Part shown: in pieces, positions 8,289-17,000 of the stretch
Layout: every line of letters begins with the position of its first letter
Numbering within the stretch: the stretch's first letter is position 1
Position numbers and translations under genes: made by a program
Notes under the pieces: model-generated
Told to the model about the DNA's origin: nothing
Seen by the model: only the letters and a program-made list of their open reading frames with translations
Database searches by the model: none
Source of the DNA: Variovorax sp037204085
Lineage (GTDB): Bacteria; Pseudomonadota; Gammaproteobacteria; Burkholderiales; Burkholderiaceae_C
Assembly: GCF_037204085.1 (NCBI RefSeq)
Contig: NZ_JBBCBW010000025.1
Location: forward strand, 1 to 64,000
DNA length: 64,000 nucleotides
Direction of reading: 5' to 3'

Positions 8289-9704
8289 ATGCTGACACGA
8301 ACCTCCACCCAGTCGCTCACAGGGCAATTGGCCGACCGGCTGGCAGAGCGCATCCGCACCCGGCTGCTGCCGCCCGGCGCGCGCCTGCCCTCGGTACGCG
8401 AATGCGCGCGCCAGCAGGGTGTGAGCCCTTATACGGTGGTGGCCGCCTACGACCAGCTGCTGGCGCAGGGCCTGGTCGAGGCGCGCCGGCAGCGGGGTTT
8501 CTACGTGCGCGATGCGGCGCCCGCGCCGGAGGGCCGCCCGGCCAATGCGGCGCCCATGGTCGCGCAGATGATGGCGTCGCGTGTACCGGCCGACGCGAGT
8601 TCGCTCATCCGCAGCATGTTTCATCGGCCGAGCGACAAGCCGCAGCCGGGCATGGGGGTGTTTCCGCCGGACTGGATGTCGTCGACCTTCATGCCGACCG
8701 CGGTGCGCCGCATGACCAATACAGCCGCGCTGCAGGAGCTGTCGCTCCAGTACGGCGAACCCTCCGGCGACGCCGCGCTGCGCCGCAGCCTGTCGAACAA
8801 GCTCGTAGGCATCAACGTACCGGCCGCGCCCGACCAGATCGTGACGACGGTCGGCGCCACGCACGCGCTGGACATCGTGAGCCGCACGCTGTTGCGCGCG
8901 GGCGATCCGGTCATGGTGGAGGAGCCTGGGTGGGCGCTCGAATTCGCGCGGCTCGAGGCGCTGGGCATGCGCATCCTGCCGGTACCGCGCCGCGCCGACG
9001 GACCCGACCTGGAAGTGATGGCGCAGTACTGCGCACTGCACAGCCCCAAGCTCTTCGTGAGCGTGAGCGTGTTGCACAACCCCACCGGCTACAGCCTCAC
9101 GCCGGGCAGCGCGCACCGTGTGCTGAAGCTGGCCAACGAGCACGACTTTCACATCGTCGAGGACGACACCTACAGCCATCTCGCGCCCGAGCACGCCACG
9201 CGTCTCAGCGCGCTCGACGGGCTGCAGCGCACTATCTATGTGAGCGGGTTCGCGAAGATCCTTGCGCCCAACTGGCGCATCGGTTTTCTGGCCGCCTCGC
9301 CGGAGCTGAAGGAGCGGCTGCTCGAAACCAAGCTGCTGGCCACGCTGACCACGCCCACGCTGTTCGAGCGGGCGCTGTCGTGGTGCATCGACCAGGGGCA
9401 ACTGCGCCGGCACGCCGATCGCATACGCATCCGGCTCGACGGCGCGCGCAGCCGCGCAGTCAAGCTGGCCATGGCGCACGGCTGCACCTTCGCCTCGGAG
9501 CCCGCGGGGCTGTTTGGCTGGGTCGATACCGGCGTGGACACCGACGCGCTCACGCAGCGCATGCTCGACCAGGGCTACCTGCTTGCGCCGGGTTCGCTCT
9601 TCCATGCGCGCAGGCCGCCGAGCACGATGATGCGCATCAACTTCGCGACTTCGCAGGACGCCGCATTCTGGAAAGTGTTCAGCAAGGTTCGCGCAGAGCT
9701 TTGA
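8289..9704 (+). CDS. MocR-type regulator (GntR wHTH plus aminotransferase domain)
   Basis: A 471-residue regulator. Residues about 5-75 form a GntR winged helix (LPSVRECARQQGVSPYTVV is the recognition part) and about 100-470 an aminotransferase-like fold I domain. The PLP lysine is K323 in YVSGFAKILAPNWR, and HNPTGYS is intact, so PLP binding is expected. MocR proteins use PLP or an amino-substrate adduct to control adjacent genes. ATG 8289 was preferred over the longer upstream frame because it gives the family N-terminus. It is divergent from, and probably controls, the minus-strand exporter operon. Confidence 0.88.
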   Translation: MLTRTSTQSLTGQLADRLAERIRTRLLPPGARLPSVRECARQQGVSPYTVVAAYDQLLAQGLVEARRQRGFYVRDAAPAPEGRPANAAPMVAQMMASRVPADASSLIRSMFHRPSDKPQPGMGVFPPDWMSSTFMPTAVRRMTNTAALQELSLQYGEPSGDAALRRSLSNKLVGINVPAAPDQIVTTVGATHALDIVSRTLLRAGDPVMVEEPGWALEFARLEALGMRILPVPRRADGPDLEVMAQYCALHSPKLFVSVSVLHNPTGYSLTPGSAHRVLKLANEHDFHIVEDDTYSHLAPEHATRLSALDGLQRTIYVSGFAKILAPNWRIGFLAASPELKERLLETKLLATLTTPTLFERALSWCIDQGQLRRHADRIRIRLDGARSRAVKLAMAHGCTFASEPAGLFGWVDTGVDTDALTQRMLDQGYLLAPGSLFHARRPPSTMMRINFATSQDAAFWKVFSKVRAEL

Positions 9705-9801
9705 CAGTTCCGGGCAGGTAAACGCGAGGGCCGCAGGCCCAAATTGCCGGTGCGTTGGAGTAAGCTGGCATCACAAGAAAACCCAACCCGGAGACCCCTG
9801 C

Positions 9802-10485
9802 ATGAGCAACGCCAGCCAGCCTTTTGACTTCAGTCAATTTGTCCCCGGATTCGACTTTCTGAAGAACCTCGCAGGCGGTGCCGCCGGAGCGGGAGCTGCC
9901 ACAAGCGCAGTGCCCGGTTTGCCGAGCCTTGCGAGCTGGGTGGCGCCCACACTCAGCGTGGAAGAGGTAGACAAGCGCATCCAGGAGCTCAAGACCGTGC
10001 AGTACTGGCTCGAACAGAACGGCCATGCTCTCAAGGCCACCATCCAGGCGCTCGAGGTGCAAAAGATGACACTTTCGACCTTGCGCGGCATGAACGTGCG
10101 GATGGAAGATATCGCAAGCGCGTTCACCAAGCAGGCGGCTCCGGCGGCCGCACCGGCTGCCGCATCGGTCGCGCCTGAGCCGGAAGTCGAGGCCGCGGAG
10201 GAAGCGCCGGCACCCGCCAAAAAAGCGCGCAGCAAGCCGGCGTCGGCTGCCTCCGCATCGGGCAGCGACGGTGGCGTGATCGATCCGATGCAATGGTGGG
10301 GTTCATTGACCGAGCAGTTCCAGCAGATCGCCACATCGGCGCTGCACGACGCGGCCCAGCTCAAGGTGCCTGCATCGGCCGCCGCTCCCGCGGCTCCAAA
10401 GCCGGCCGCAAGGAAGGCGACAGCAACCGCTGCCAAAAAGAAGGCACCGACCGCGGCGCGAAAGCGAACGACCGGACGGCGCTGA
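9802..10485 (+). CDS. phaM: PhaM-like polyhydroxyalkanoate granule protein
   Basis: A 227-residue protein. The N-terminal part contains PFDFSQFVPGFDFLKNL and a conserved helix, EVDKRIQELKTVQYWLEQN (residues about 55-75). The C-terminus is lysine/alanine-rich (PAARKATATAAKKKAPTAA), like the DNA-binding tail of PhaM. In Cupriavidus necator PhaM activates PHA synthase PhaC1 and tethers granules to the nucleoid; the same role is expected here. The ATG is preceded by a GGAGACC ribosome-binding site. No other pha gene is in the window. Confidence 0.82.
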   Translation: MSNASQPFDFSQFVPGFDFLKNLAGGAAGAGAATSAVPGLPSLASWVAPTLSVEEVDKRIQELKTVQYWLEQNGHALKATIQALEVQKMTLSTLRGMNVRMEDIASAFTKQAAPAAAPAAASVAPEPEVEAAEEAPAPAKKARSKPASAASASGSDGGVIDPMQWWGSLTEQFQQIATSALHDAAQLKVPASAAAPAAPKPAARKATATAAKKKAPTAARKRTTGRR

Positions 10486-10528
10486 CGTCATACATACACA
10501 CCTTGAAGAGAACGGGTTGGCACGCATC

Positions 10529-11809
10529 ATGAAGTTGTTTCCCTCCGGTCACGCCACCCATCCGCAATGGCGCATGGCGGCCGGCCTTGTGCTGGCCCAG
10601 TTGCGCGCCCAAATGGCGCTGCCCGACTACGCGTCGGCACCGACGCTCGGGCTGCTCTACATCACCGACCACTATGCGTCCGATGCGCAAGACATCCTCG
10701 ACCACCTGAGCGCCGAGCTTCCGGAGGTGACCGACTGGTCCGGCACCGTCGGCATCGGCGTATCGGCCAACAATGCCGAATACTTCGATGAGCCCGGCCT
10801 GAGCCTGATGCTCTGCGCGCTGCCGAGCGACCAATACCGTGTGTTCTCCGGCGTGGCGCCGCTGGGCAACTCGGAAATGAGCGGCTTCGAGGCGCATACC
10901 GCGCTCGTGCATGCCGACCCGGCCACCCCCGATCTCACCGAATTGATCGGCGAGATGGCGGGCCGCACCGACACCGGCTACCTGTTCGGCGGCCTCTCGT
11001 CGGGCCGTGCAGGCGCCTTGCAGTTTGCGGTCGGCGGCAACGGCAACATCCGCGGCCACGGTGCGGCGGGCGGCGTGTTCTCGGGAGGCTTGTCGGGCGT
11101 GGTGTTCGGCGAAGGCGTGCGGCTGGTGTCGCGCGTCACGCAAGGCTGCCAGCCGCTGCGCTCCGGCGCGGGACGCGAGCGCGAGATCACCGAAGCCGAT
11201 GGCAACCTGCTGCTCAAGCTCGACGGCGAACCCGCGCTCGACGTGCTGCTGGCCGACCTGCAGGTGACGCTGGAGCGCCCACAGGAAGCCATCGACGCCG
11301 TGCGCGCCACCCTGGTGGGCCTGGGAGATGCGGGCAGCGACGGCATTCGCCGTACCGGCGACCTGGGCGCCGACGTGCTGGTGCGCCACATCATCGGCCT
11401 GGACCCCACGCGCCGCGGCATCGCCATTGCCGACGTGGCCGAGGCCGGCATGCGCCTGACCTTCTGCCGGCGCAATGCACAGGCCGCGCGCGCCGACCTG
11501 ATGCGCATCTGCGCGGAAATCCGCGAGGAGCTGGAGCCCGAAGAGCAGACCCTGGCCACCGCGCGCGCCGTGGCGGCCGGAGAAGCCGAAGCAGCGCCGC
11601 ATCCGGCGCGCCGCATTGCCGGCGCCGTGTACGTGAGTTGCTCAGGACGCGGCGGGCCGCATTTCGGCGCACCGGGCGCCGAACTGCAGATCGTGCGGCA
11701 CGCGCTGGGCGACGTGCCGCTCGTTGGCTTCTTTGCGGCGGGGGAGATTGCCCGGCACCACCTGTATGGATATACGGGGGTGTTGACGGTGTTTACCGGC
11801 AACGACTGA
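10529..11809 (+). CDS. FIST-domain sensory protein
   Basis: A 426-residue cytoplasmic protein with FIST_N (about 30-230) and FIST_C (about 235-405) domains, recognised by TGYLFGGLSSGR, the internal GGVFSGGLSGVVFG and the C-terminal VGFFAAGEIARHHLYGYTGVLTVF. FIST domains are thought to bind small ligands such as amino acids. No output domain is fused, so it may act with a partner. ATG 10529 is annotated; a TTG at 10517 has the better-spaced GAAGAG ribosome-binding site and would add four residues. It follows phaM by 43 bases and may be co-transcribed. Confidence 0.83.
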   Translation: MKLFPSGHATHPQWRMAAGLVLAQLRAQMALPDYASAPTLGLLYITDHYASDAQDILDHLSAELPEVTDWSGTVGIGVSANNAEYFDEPGLSLMLCALPSDQYRVFSGVAPLGNSEMSGFEAHTALVHADPATPDLTELIGEMAGRTDTGYLFGGLSSGRAGALQFAVGGNGNIRGHGAAGGVFSGGLSGVVFGEGVRLVSRVTQGCQPLRSGAGREREITEADGNLLLKLDGEPALDVLLADLQVTLERPQEAIDAVRATLVGLGDAGSDGIRRTGDLGADVLVRHIIGLDPTRRGIAIADVAEAGMRLTFCRRNAQAARADLMRICAEIREELEPEEQTLATARAVAAGEAEAAPHPARRIAGAVYVSCSGRGGPHFGAPGAELQIVRHALGDVPLVGFFAAGEIARHHLYGYTGVLTVFTGND

Positions 11810-11826
11810 CCGCCGCCACGGCCAGA

Positions 11827-13128
11827 TCAGGCCGGCTGGAGCACGCGCGCTGCTGGTGCAGGCATGCCGGCAAACGCAAAATCGACTTCGGGTGCAAGCC
11901 CGCTCACGATCCGCGCCACCGACTTGCCCGAGCCGCACGCATGCGTCCAGCCGAGCGTGCCGTGCCCGGTATTCAGGTACAGGTTCGGCAGCTTCGTCTT
12001 GCCGACCAGAGGGACGTTGCTCGGCGTTGCGGGGCGCAGGCCGGTCCAGAACTGCGCCTGCGTGGTGTCGCCGGCGCCGGGAAAGAGCTGTTCAACGCGC
12101 CGCACGATCGCTTCGCAGCGCACGCGGTTCAAGTCGCGGTCATAGCCGTTGAGCTCGGCTGTGCCGGCAATGCGCAGGCGGTCTCCGGAGGCTGAGGTGT
12201 AGTGCGAGAACACGAGCTTGAATTCGTCGTCGGTCAGCGAGACCTGGTGCGCCCTCGTCGCGTCTTTGACCGGCAGCGTGACCGAATAGCCTTTGGCCGG
12301 ATAGATGGGCAGGCGCATGCCCAGCGGCGCGGCATACAGCGGACTCAACGCGCCCATTGCAAGCACGAAGGCGTCGCCGCGGATGCGTTGAAAGCGCCCT
12401 TCGCTGTCGGTAGCTTCCACGTGGTCGATGTTGCCGCCCGCTTCGCGCAGCGCAGTCACCGTGTGGCTCATGAGGAACTTCACGCCCGCCGCTGCCGCGA
12501 GGCGTGCCATTTCGCGGGCGAAGAGGTTGGCGTCGCCGGATTCGTCTTCTGCCGTGTAGGTGGCACCGGCCAGTTGCGGGCGGATGTGCGCAAGGGCGGG
12601 CTCGATCTTTACCGCCTCGTCCGCGGAGATGACTTGCCGTTCGCATCCGAGCGCGCGCATCTGCTCGGCGGGCGCAAGGGCGCTGTCGAACTCTTTCTGC
12701 GTCGTATAAAAGTGCAGGATGCCTTGCGTGCGTTGGTCGTAGGCGATGCCGGTGTCGCGCCGCAACTGCTGCAGCACATCGCGGCTGTAGGTGCCCAGCC
12801 GCACGATCTGCTCGATGTTGTGCTTCGTGCGGGCGGGGGTGCATTCGCGCAGGAATTGCAGGCCCCAGAGCCATTGGCGCATGTCGGCGCGAATGCGAAA
12901 GAGCAGCGGGGCGTCTTCCTTGCCCAGCCATTGCAGCACCTTGAGCGGTGCACTCGGATTGGCCCAGGGTTCGGCGTGGCTGACGGAGATCTGCCCGCCG
13001 TTGGCAAAGCTGGTTTCAGCGGCCGGGGTGGCCTGCCGGTCGATGACGGTCACTTCATGGCCGAGCTGCTGGAGGTAGTAGGCCGAGGTCACGCCGAGCA
13101 AGCCGGCGCCAAGAACGATCACGCGCAT
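11827..13128 (-). CDS. dadA: D-amino-acid dehydrogenase, small-subunit type (DadA)
   Basis: A 433-residue FAD-dependent oxidoreductase. The dinucleotide fold is VIVLGAGLLGVTSAYYL (residues 3-19), and the C-terminal FAD motif GHGTLGWTHACGSGK is near 390-404. The family oxidises D-amino acids, classically D-alanine, at the membrane and passes electrons to quinones. The leader carries a tandem glycine riboswitch, so glycine may be a substrate or an inducing signal. ATG 13128 follows the N-terminal FAD strand expected for the family. No alanine racemase gene (dadX) is adjacent. Confidence 0.88.
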   Translation of the reverse strand: MRVIVLGAGLLGVTSAYYLQQLGHEVTVIDRQATPAAETSFANGGQISVSHAEPWANPSAPLKVLQWLGKEDAPLLFRIRADMRQWLWGLQFLRECTPARTKHNIEQIVRLGTYSRDVLQQLRRDTGIAYDQRTQGILHFYTTQKEFDSALAPAEQMRALGCERQVISADEAVKIEPALAHIRPQLAGATYTAEDESGDANLFAREMARLAAAAGVKFLMSHTVTALREAGGNIDHVEATDSEGRFQRIRGDAFVLAMGALSPLYAAPLGMRLPIYPAKGYSVTLPVKDATRAHQVSLTDDEFKLVFSHYTSASGDRLRIAGTAELNGYDRDLNRVRCEAIVRRVEQLFPGAGDTTQAQFWTGLRPATPSNVPLVGKTKLPNLYLNTGHGTLGWTHACGSGKSVARIVSGLAPEVDFAFAGMPAPAARVLQPA

Positions 13129-13174
13129 TTCAAGTACCTTTGAGGTTGAAGCGCTTGAACGGCGGGCGAGGTCT

Positions 13175-13221
13175 GCTATTGAATAAATAGCAAGCAACCG
13201 GACGACCGCCGTCCAAGTTGC
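13175..13221 (-). promoter_or_regulatory. Candidate expression-platform hairpins between riboswitch and dadA
   Basis: Two stem-loops lie between the riboswitch and the dadA start on the minus strand. One is a GC-rich hairpin at 13194-13221 (arms built from GCAAC and GGACG); the other is a smaller one at 13175-13191 (GCTATT paired with AATAGC). Between and after them the RNA is U-rich but lacks a clean U-run, so they could be an intrinsic terminator/antiterminator or simply leader structure. Confidence 0.4.
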
Positions 13222-13227
13222 CGCTCC

Positions 13228-13442
13228 CCCTGTCCTCGGTACCTGAGAGATTCACCCGTTGCGCCCGCAACGGGTTTGCTCCTTCGGTGCATCACGCGAG
13301 GTGATGGCTCTCCAGACGGCGTGTCAGTTGGTGCAGTACAGGCCCCTTGCCGAAATTTCGAGAACTTCGTCGGGCCGACCTGAGCGTTTATGGGAGTTTG
13401 CGCCTTCGGTAGGGCAACCGGGGTTGCCCGCTCTCCTGCAGT
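13228..13442 (-). promoter_or_regulatory. Tandem glycine riboswitch (two aptamers) upstream of dadA
   Basis: Read on the minus strand, two glycine-aptamer modules occur in order. Aptamer 1 (about 13442-13376) has GCAGGAGAGC, then TACCGAAGGCGCAAAC, then CGCTCAGG. Aptamer 2 (about 13318-13228) has CTGGAGAGCC, CACCGAAGGAGCAAAC and ATCTCTCAGGTACC. These are the conserved blocks of gcvT-type glycine aptamers, and the pair is joined by a short linker. Such switches turn on glycine-use genes when glycine is abundant. Finding one ahead of dadA points to glycine-responsive expression of this oxidase. Confidence 0.9.
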
Positions 13443-13448
13443 GGCGCG

Positions 13449-13477
13449 ATTGTAGGCGGAGCTTGCGGAGGCGCCAA
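13449..13477 (-). promoter_or_regulatory. Promoter for the dadA riboswitch transcript
   Basis: On the minus strand, -35 TTGGCG (13477-13472) and -10 TACAAT (13454-13449) are separated by exactly 17 bases. The predicted start of transcription is about 13443, which coincides with the first base of aptamer 1. This agreement between promoter and riboswitch edge makes the call strong. Confidence 0.75.
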
Positions 13478-13508
13478 CCCTTGCTCCGGCCCGGCGGAGG
13501 GCCAATGG

Positions 13509-13540
13509 GATAATCGCCCGTTCATTCGCCAGAGGGCGAT
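13509..13540 (+). promoter_or_regulatory. Possible rfbB promoter element and leader hairpin
   Basis: A good -10 hexamer GATAAT (13509-13514) lies 50 bases ahead of the rfbB start, but no matching -35 is seen at normal spacing. ATCGCCC (13513-13519) and GGGCGAT (13534-13540) form an inverted repeat that would fold in the 5' leader. This is back-to-back with the dadA promoter. Confidence 0.35.
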
Positions 13541-13564
13541 CGTTCGACAACAACAGGGGACCTC

Positions 13565-14647
13565 ATGATCCTGGTAACCGGCGGCGCGGGCTTCATTGGC
13601 GCCAATTTCGTACTCGACTGGATCGCGCAGAGCGATGAGTCTGTCGTCAATCTCGACAAGCTGACCTATGCGGGCAACCTCGAGACGCTTGCATCGCTCA
13701 AGGGCAAGCCGAACCACATTTTCGTGCAGGGCGACATCGGCGACAGCGCTCTGGTCGATCACCTTTTGGCCGAGCACAAGCCGCGTGCCATCGTGAACTT
13801 TGCCGCGGAATCGCACGTCGACCGCTCCATTCACGGGCCGGAAGACTTCGTGCAGACCAACGTGCTCGGCACCTTTCGCCTGCTCGAGTCGGTGCGCGGC
13901 TACTGGAGCGCACTGCCGGCGGAGCAAAAGTCTGCTTTCCGCTTCCTGCATGTGTCGACCGACGAGGTCTACGGCTCGCTCTCCAAGACGGACCCTGCCT
14001 TTACCGAAGAGAACAAGTACGAGCCCAACAGCCCCTACTCGGCCAGCAAGGCCGCCAGCGACCATCTTGTGCGCGCCTGGCACCACACCTACGGCCTGCC
14101 GGTGGTTACCACCAACTGCTCCAATAACTACGGTCCGTTCCACTTTCCCGAGAAGCTCATCCCGCTGATGATCGTCAACGCCCTGGCCGGCAAACCCCTG
14201 CCCGTGTACGGCGACGGCATGCAGGTGCGCGATTGGCTCTACGTGAAGGACCACTGCAGTGCCATCCGCCGCGTGCTCGAGGCCGGCAAGCTCGGCGAGA
14301 CCTACAACGTCGGCGGCTGGAACGAGAAGCCCAACATCGAGATCGTGAACACCGTGTGCGCGCTGCTCGACGAACTGCGCCCGCGCGCTGACGGCAAGCC
14401 GTACAAGGAACAGATCAGCTACGTTACCGACCGCCCCGGCCACGACCGGCGCTACGCCATCGATGCACGCAAGCTCGAGCGCGAGTTGGGCTGGAAGCCC
14501 GCTGAAACCTTCGACACCGGCATTCGCAAGACCGTCGAGTGGTACCTTGCACACGGCGAATGGGTACGCAACGTGCAAAGCGGCGCGTACCGCGAGTGGG
14601 TCGAGAAGCAATACGACGCCGCACCCGCGGCCAAGGCTGCGGCATGA
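13565..14647 (+). CDS. rfbB: dTDP-glucose 4,6-dehydratase
   Basis: A 360-residue extended short-chain dehydrogenase/reductase that converts dTDP-D-glucose to dTDP-4-keto-6-deoxy-D-glucose, the second step of dTDP-L-rhamnose synthesis. The NAD motif TGGAGFIG is at 5-12. The catalytic triad T132-D133-E134 is in HVSTDEVYGS, and Y158/K162 are in SPYSASKAASDH. It is the first gene of rfbBDAC; its stop overlaps the rfbD start as ATGA (14644-14647). It marks the left edge of the polysaccharide locus. Confidence 0.96.
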   Translation: MILVTGGAGFIGANFVLDWIAQSDESVVNLDKLTYAGNLETLASLKGKPNHIFVQGDIGDSALVDHLLAEHKPRAIVNFAAESHVDRSIHGPEDFVQTNVLGTFRLLESVRGYWSALPAEQKSAFRFLHVSTDEVYGSLSKTDPAFTEENKYEPNSPYSASKAASDHLVRAWHHTYGLPVVTTNCSNNYGPFHFPEKLIPLMIVNALAGKPLPVYGDGMQVRDWLYVKDHCSAIRRVLEAGKLGETYNVGGWNEKPNIEIVNTVCALLDELRPRADGKPYKEQISYVTDRPGHDRRYAIDARKLERELGWKPAETFDTGIRKTVEWYLAHGEWVRNVQSGAYREWVEKQYDAAPAAKAAA

Positions 14648-15534
14648 AGTTGCTGCTACTCGGCAAGGGCGGGCAGGTCGGCTGGGAGCTGCAGCGCAGC
14701 CTTGCGCCGCTGGGCGAACTGGTGGCGCTCGATTTCGACAGCACCGATTTCAACGCCGACTTCAGCCGTCCGGAGCAGTTGGCCGAGACCGTACTCAAGG
14801 TGCGGCCTGACGTGATCGTCAACGCCGCGGCCCACACGGCCGTCGACAAAGCCGAGAGCGAGCCCGACCTTGCGCGCAAGCTCAATGCCACCTCGCCCGG
14901 CGTGGTGGCCGAAGCCGCCGGGCAGATCGGTGCACTCATGGTGCATTACTCGACCGACTACGTGTTCGACGGCAGCGGCAGCAAGCCCTGGCAGGAAGAC
15001 GATGCCACCGGCCCACTCAGTGTGTATGGCCGCACCAAGCTCGAGGGCGAACAGTTGGTGGCCAAGCACTGCGCCAAGCACCTGATCTTTCGCACCAGCT
15101 GGGTGTTTGCCGCGCGCGGCGGCAACTTCGCCAAGACCATGCTGCGGCTTGCCAAGGAGCGCGACAAACTGACCGTCATCGACGACCAATACGGGGCTCC
15201 GACCGGTGCCGAGCTGCTGGCCGATGTCACGGCGCATGCGATCCGCGCCACCTTGCAAGACCCTTCCAAGGCGGGCCTGTACAACGTGGTTGCCGGCGGC
15301 GAAACCACCTGGTGCGGCTATGCGCGCTTCGTGCTGGAGCAAGCGCGGCAGGCCGGTGTAGACCTCAAGGCCGGCCCCGAGCAAGTTGAAGCCGTGCCTA
15401 CGAGCGCCTTCCCGACGCCAGCGAAGCGGCCTCACAACTCGCGTCTCGATACCGCCAAGCTGCAGACCATATTTGGTCTGCGCCTGCCGCCCTGGCAAGA
15501 AGGCGTTGCGCGCATGCTGCGCGAGACGCTCTGA
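14644..15534 (+). CDS. rfbD: dTDP-4-dehydrorhamnose reductase
   Basis: A 296-residue reductase that performs the last NAD(P)H-dependent step to dTDP-L-rhamnose. The Rossmann motif GKGGQVG is at 7-13, STDYVFDG at about 103-110, and the catalytic pair is Y128/K132 in VYGRTKLEGE. The ATG overlaps the rfbB stop, so the longer upstream frame was not used. The order rfbB-D-A-C is a common operon arrangement in betaproteobacteria. Confidence 0.95.
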   Translation: MKLLLLGKGGQVGWELQRSLAPLGELVALDFDSTDFNADFSRPEQLAETVLKVRPDVIVNAAAHTAVDKAESEPDLARKLNATSPGVVAEAAGQIGALMVHYSTDYVFDGSGSKPWQEDDATGPLSVYGRTKLEGEQLVAKHCAKHLIFRTSWVFAARGGNFAKTMLRLAKERDKLTVIDDQYGAPTGAELLADVTAHAIRATLQDPSKAGLYNVVAGGETTWCGYARFVLEQARQAGVDLKAGPEQVEAVPTSAFPTPAKRPHNSRLDTAKLQTIFGLRLPPWQEGVARMLRETL

Positions 15535-15561
15535 AGAGTGAATTCACACGAGAAGAAACGC

Positions 15562-16455
15562 ATGACCACGACGCAACGTAAAGGCATCATCCTCGCCGGT
15601 GGCTCGGGCACCCGGCTGCACCCAGCAACGCTGGCGATAAGCAAACAGCTGCTACCGGTGTACGACAAGCCGATGATTTATTACCCGCTCAGCACGTTGA
15701 TGCTGGGTGGCATGCGCGACATCCTGATCATCAGCACGCCGCAGGACACGCCGCGGTTCCAGCAACTGCTGGGGGATGGCAGCCAGTGGGGCATGAACCT
15801 GCAGTACGCGGTGCAACCGAGTCCGGATGGGCTCGCGCAGGCGTTCATCATCGGGGACAAGTTCGTGGGTAACAGCCCCAGCGCGCTGGTGTTGGGGGAC
15901 AACATCTTCTATGGGCATGACCTCGTGCATCTGCTCGCCGATGCCGACGCGAAGCAGTCGGGTGCGACGGTATTCGCGTACCACGTGCAAGACCCCGAGC
16001 GCTACGGCGTGGTGGCGTTCGATGCCAAGGGCAAGGCCAGCAGCATCGAAGAAAAGCCGTTGAAGCCGAAGAGCAGCTATGCGGTGACGGGCTTGTATTT
16101 TTACGACAATCAGGTTGTTGACATCGCCAAGGCAGTTAAGCCCAGCGCGCGCGGCGAGTTGGAAATCACCGCTGTCAACCAAGCGTATCTCGACCTCAAT
16201 CAGTTGAACGTGCAGATCATGCAGCGTGGGTACGCGTGGCTGGATACCGGCACGCACGAGAGCTTGCTGGAGGCGGGGCAGTTCATTGCAACTCTGGAGC
16301 ATCGGCAAGGACTGAAGATTGCCTGTCCGGAGGAGATCGCGTGGCGCAACAAATTCATTACGACCGAGCAACTCCAAAAGCTCGCGATGCCGCTGGAGAA
16401 GAGCGGCTACGGCAGATATCTGAAACATTTGCTGAATGACGAGGTACGCTCATGA
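15562..16455 (+). CDS. rfbA: Glucose-1-phosphate thymidylyltransferase
   Basis: A 297-residue nucleotidyltransferase forming dTDP-glucose from glucose-1-phosphate and dTTP, the first step of the dTDP-L-rhamnose pathway. The signature IILAGGSGTRLHP is at 9-21, followed by SKQLLPVYDKPMIYYPL. The ATG at 15562 was chosen over a GTG at 15538: it has an AGAAG ribosome-binding site and gives the family N-terminus. The gene ends overlapping rfbC by ATGA (16452-16455). Confidence 0.96.
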   Translation: MTTTQRKGIILAGGSGTRLHPATLAISKQLLPVYDKPMIYYPLSTLMLGGMRDILIISTPQDTPRFQQLLGDGSQWGMNLQYAVQPSPDGLAQAFIIGDKFVGNSPSALVLGDNIFYGHDLVHLLADADAKQSGATVFAYHVQDPERYGVVAFDAKGKASSIEEKPLKPKSSYAVTGLYFYDNQVVDIAKAVKPSARGELEITAVNQAYLDLNQLNVQIMQRGYAWLDTGTHESLLEAGQFIATLEHRQGLKIACPEEIAWRNKFITTEQLQKLAMPLEKSGYGRYLKHLLNDEVRS

Positions 16456-17000
16456 AGGTCACGCCGACCTTGATCCCTGATGTTCTCGTCCTCGAGCCAA
16501 AGGTATTCGGCGATGCAAGAGGCTTCTTCTTTGAGAGCTTTAACCAAAAGGCCTTCGATGAGGCGATCGGCAAGCACGTTGATTTTGTCCAGGACAATCA
16601 TTCGCGCTCTGCCAAGGGCGTGCTGCGGGGGCTGCACTACCAGATCCAGCAGCCCCAGGGAAAGCTTGTGCGTGTTGTAAGGGGGGCGGTGTTCGATGTG
16701 GCTGTCGATATCCGGAGGTCTTCGCCGACTTTTGGCAAATGGGTCGGTGCCGAGTTAAGCGAAGAGAATCATCGTCAGCTCTGGGTACCGGTTGGGTTTG
16801 CGCATGCCTTTCTCGTGTTGAGCGATGAGGCGGAATTCTTGTATAAGACGACGGATTTCTACGCGCCGGCATATGAGCGCTGCATCCAATGGGACGATCC
16901 TGACCTGGCAATCGCTTGGCCTAACTTGGGCTTGCATCCTCAACTGTCTGCCAAGGATCAAGCAGGCGCGAGCCTTGCCCGTGCCGAAATATTCGACTGA
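16452..17000 (+). CDS. rfbC: dTDP-4-dehydrorhamnose 3,5-epimerase
   Basis: A 182-residue cupin-fold epimerase for the third step of dTDP-L-rhamnose synthesis. The catalytic base is H62 in LRGLHYQ, the tyrosine is Y131 in FLYKTTDFY, and VPVGFAHAFLVLSDEAEF is the conserved core. Length is typical. It closes the rfb operon; base composition begins to fall toward its end, where the lower-GC segment of the locus starts. Confidence 0.95.
   Translation: MKVTPTLIPDVLVLEPKVFGDARGFFFESFNQKAFDEAIGKHVDFVQDNHSRSAKGVLRGLHYQIQQPQGKLVRVVRGAVFDVAVDIRRSSPTFGKWVGAELSEENHRQLWVPVGFAHAFLVLSDEAEFLYKTTDFYAPAYERCIQWDDPDLAIAWPNLGLHPQLSAKDQAGASLARAEIFD

Noticed and set aside
13176..13553. 125-codon minus-strand ORF upstream of dadA
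   Set aside because: It lies over the glycine riboswitch and its promoter; the conservation there is RNA structure, not protein.
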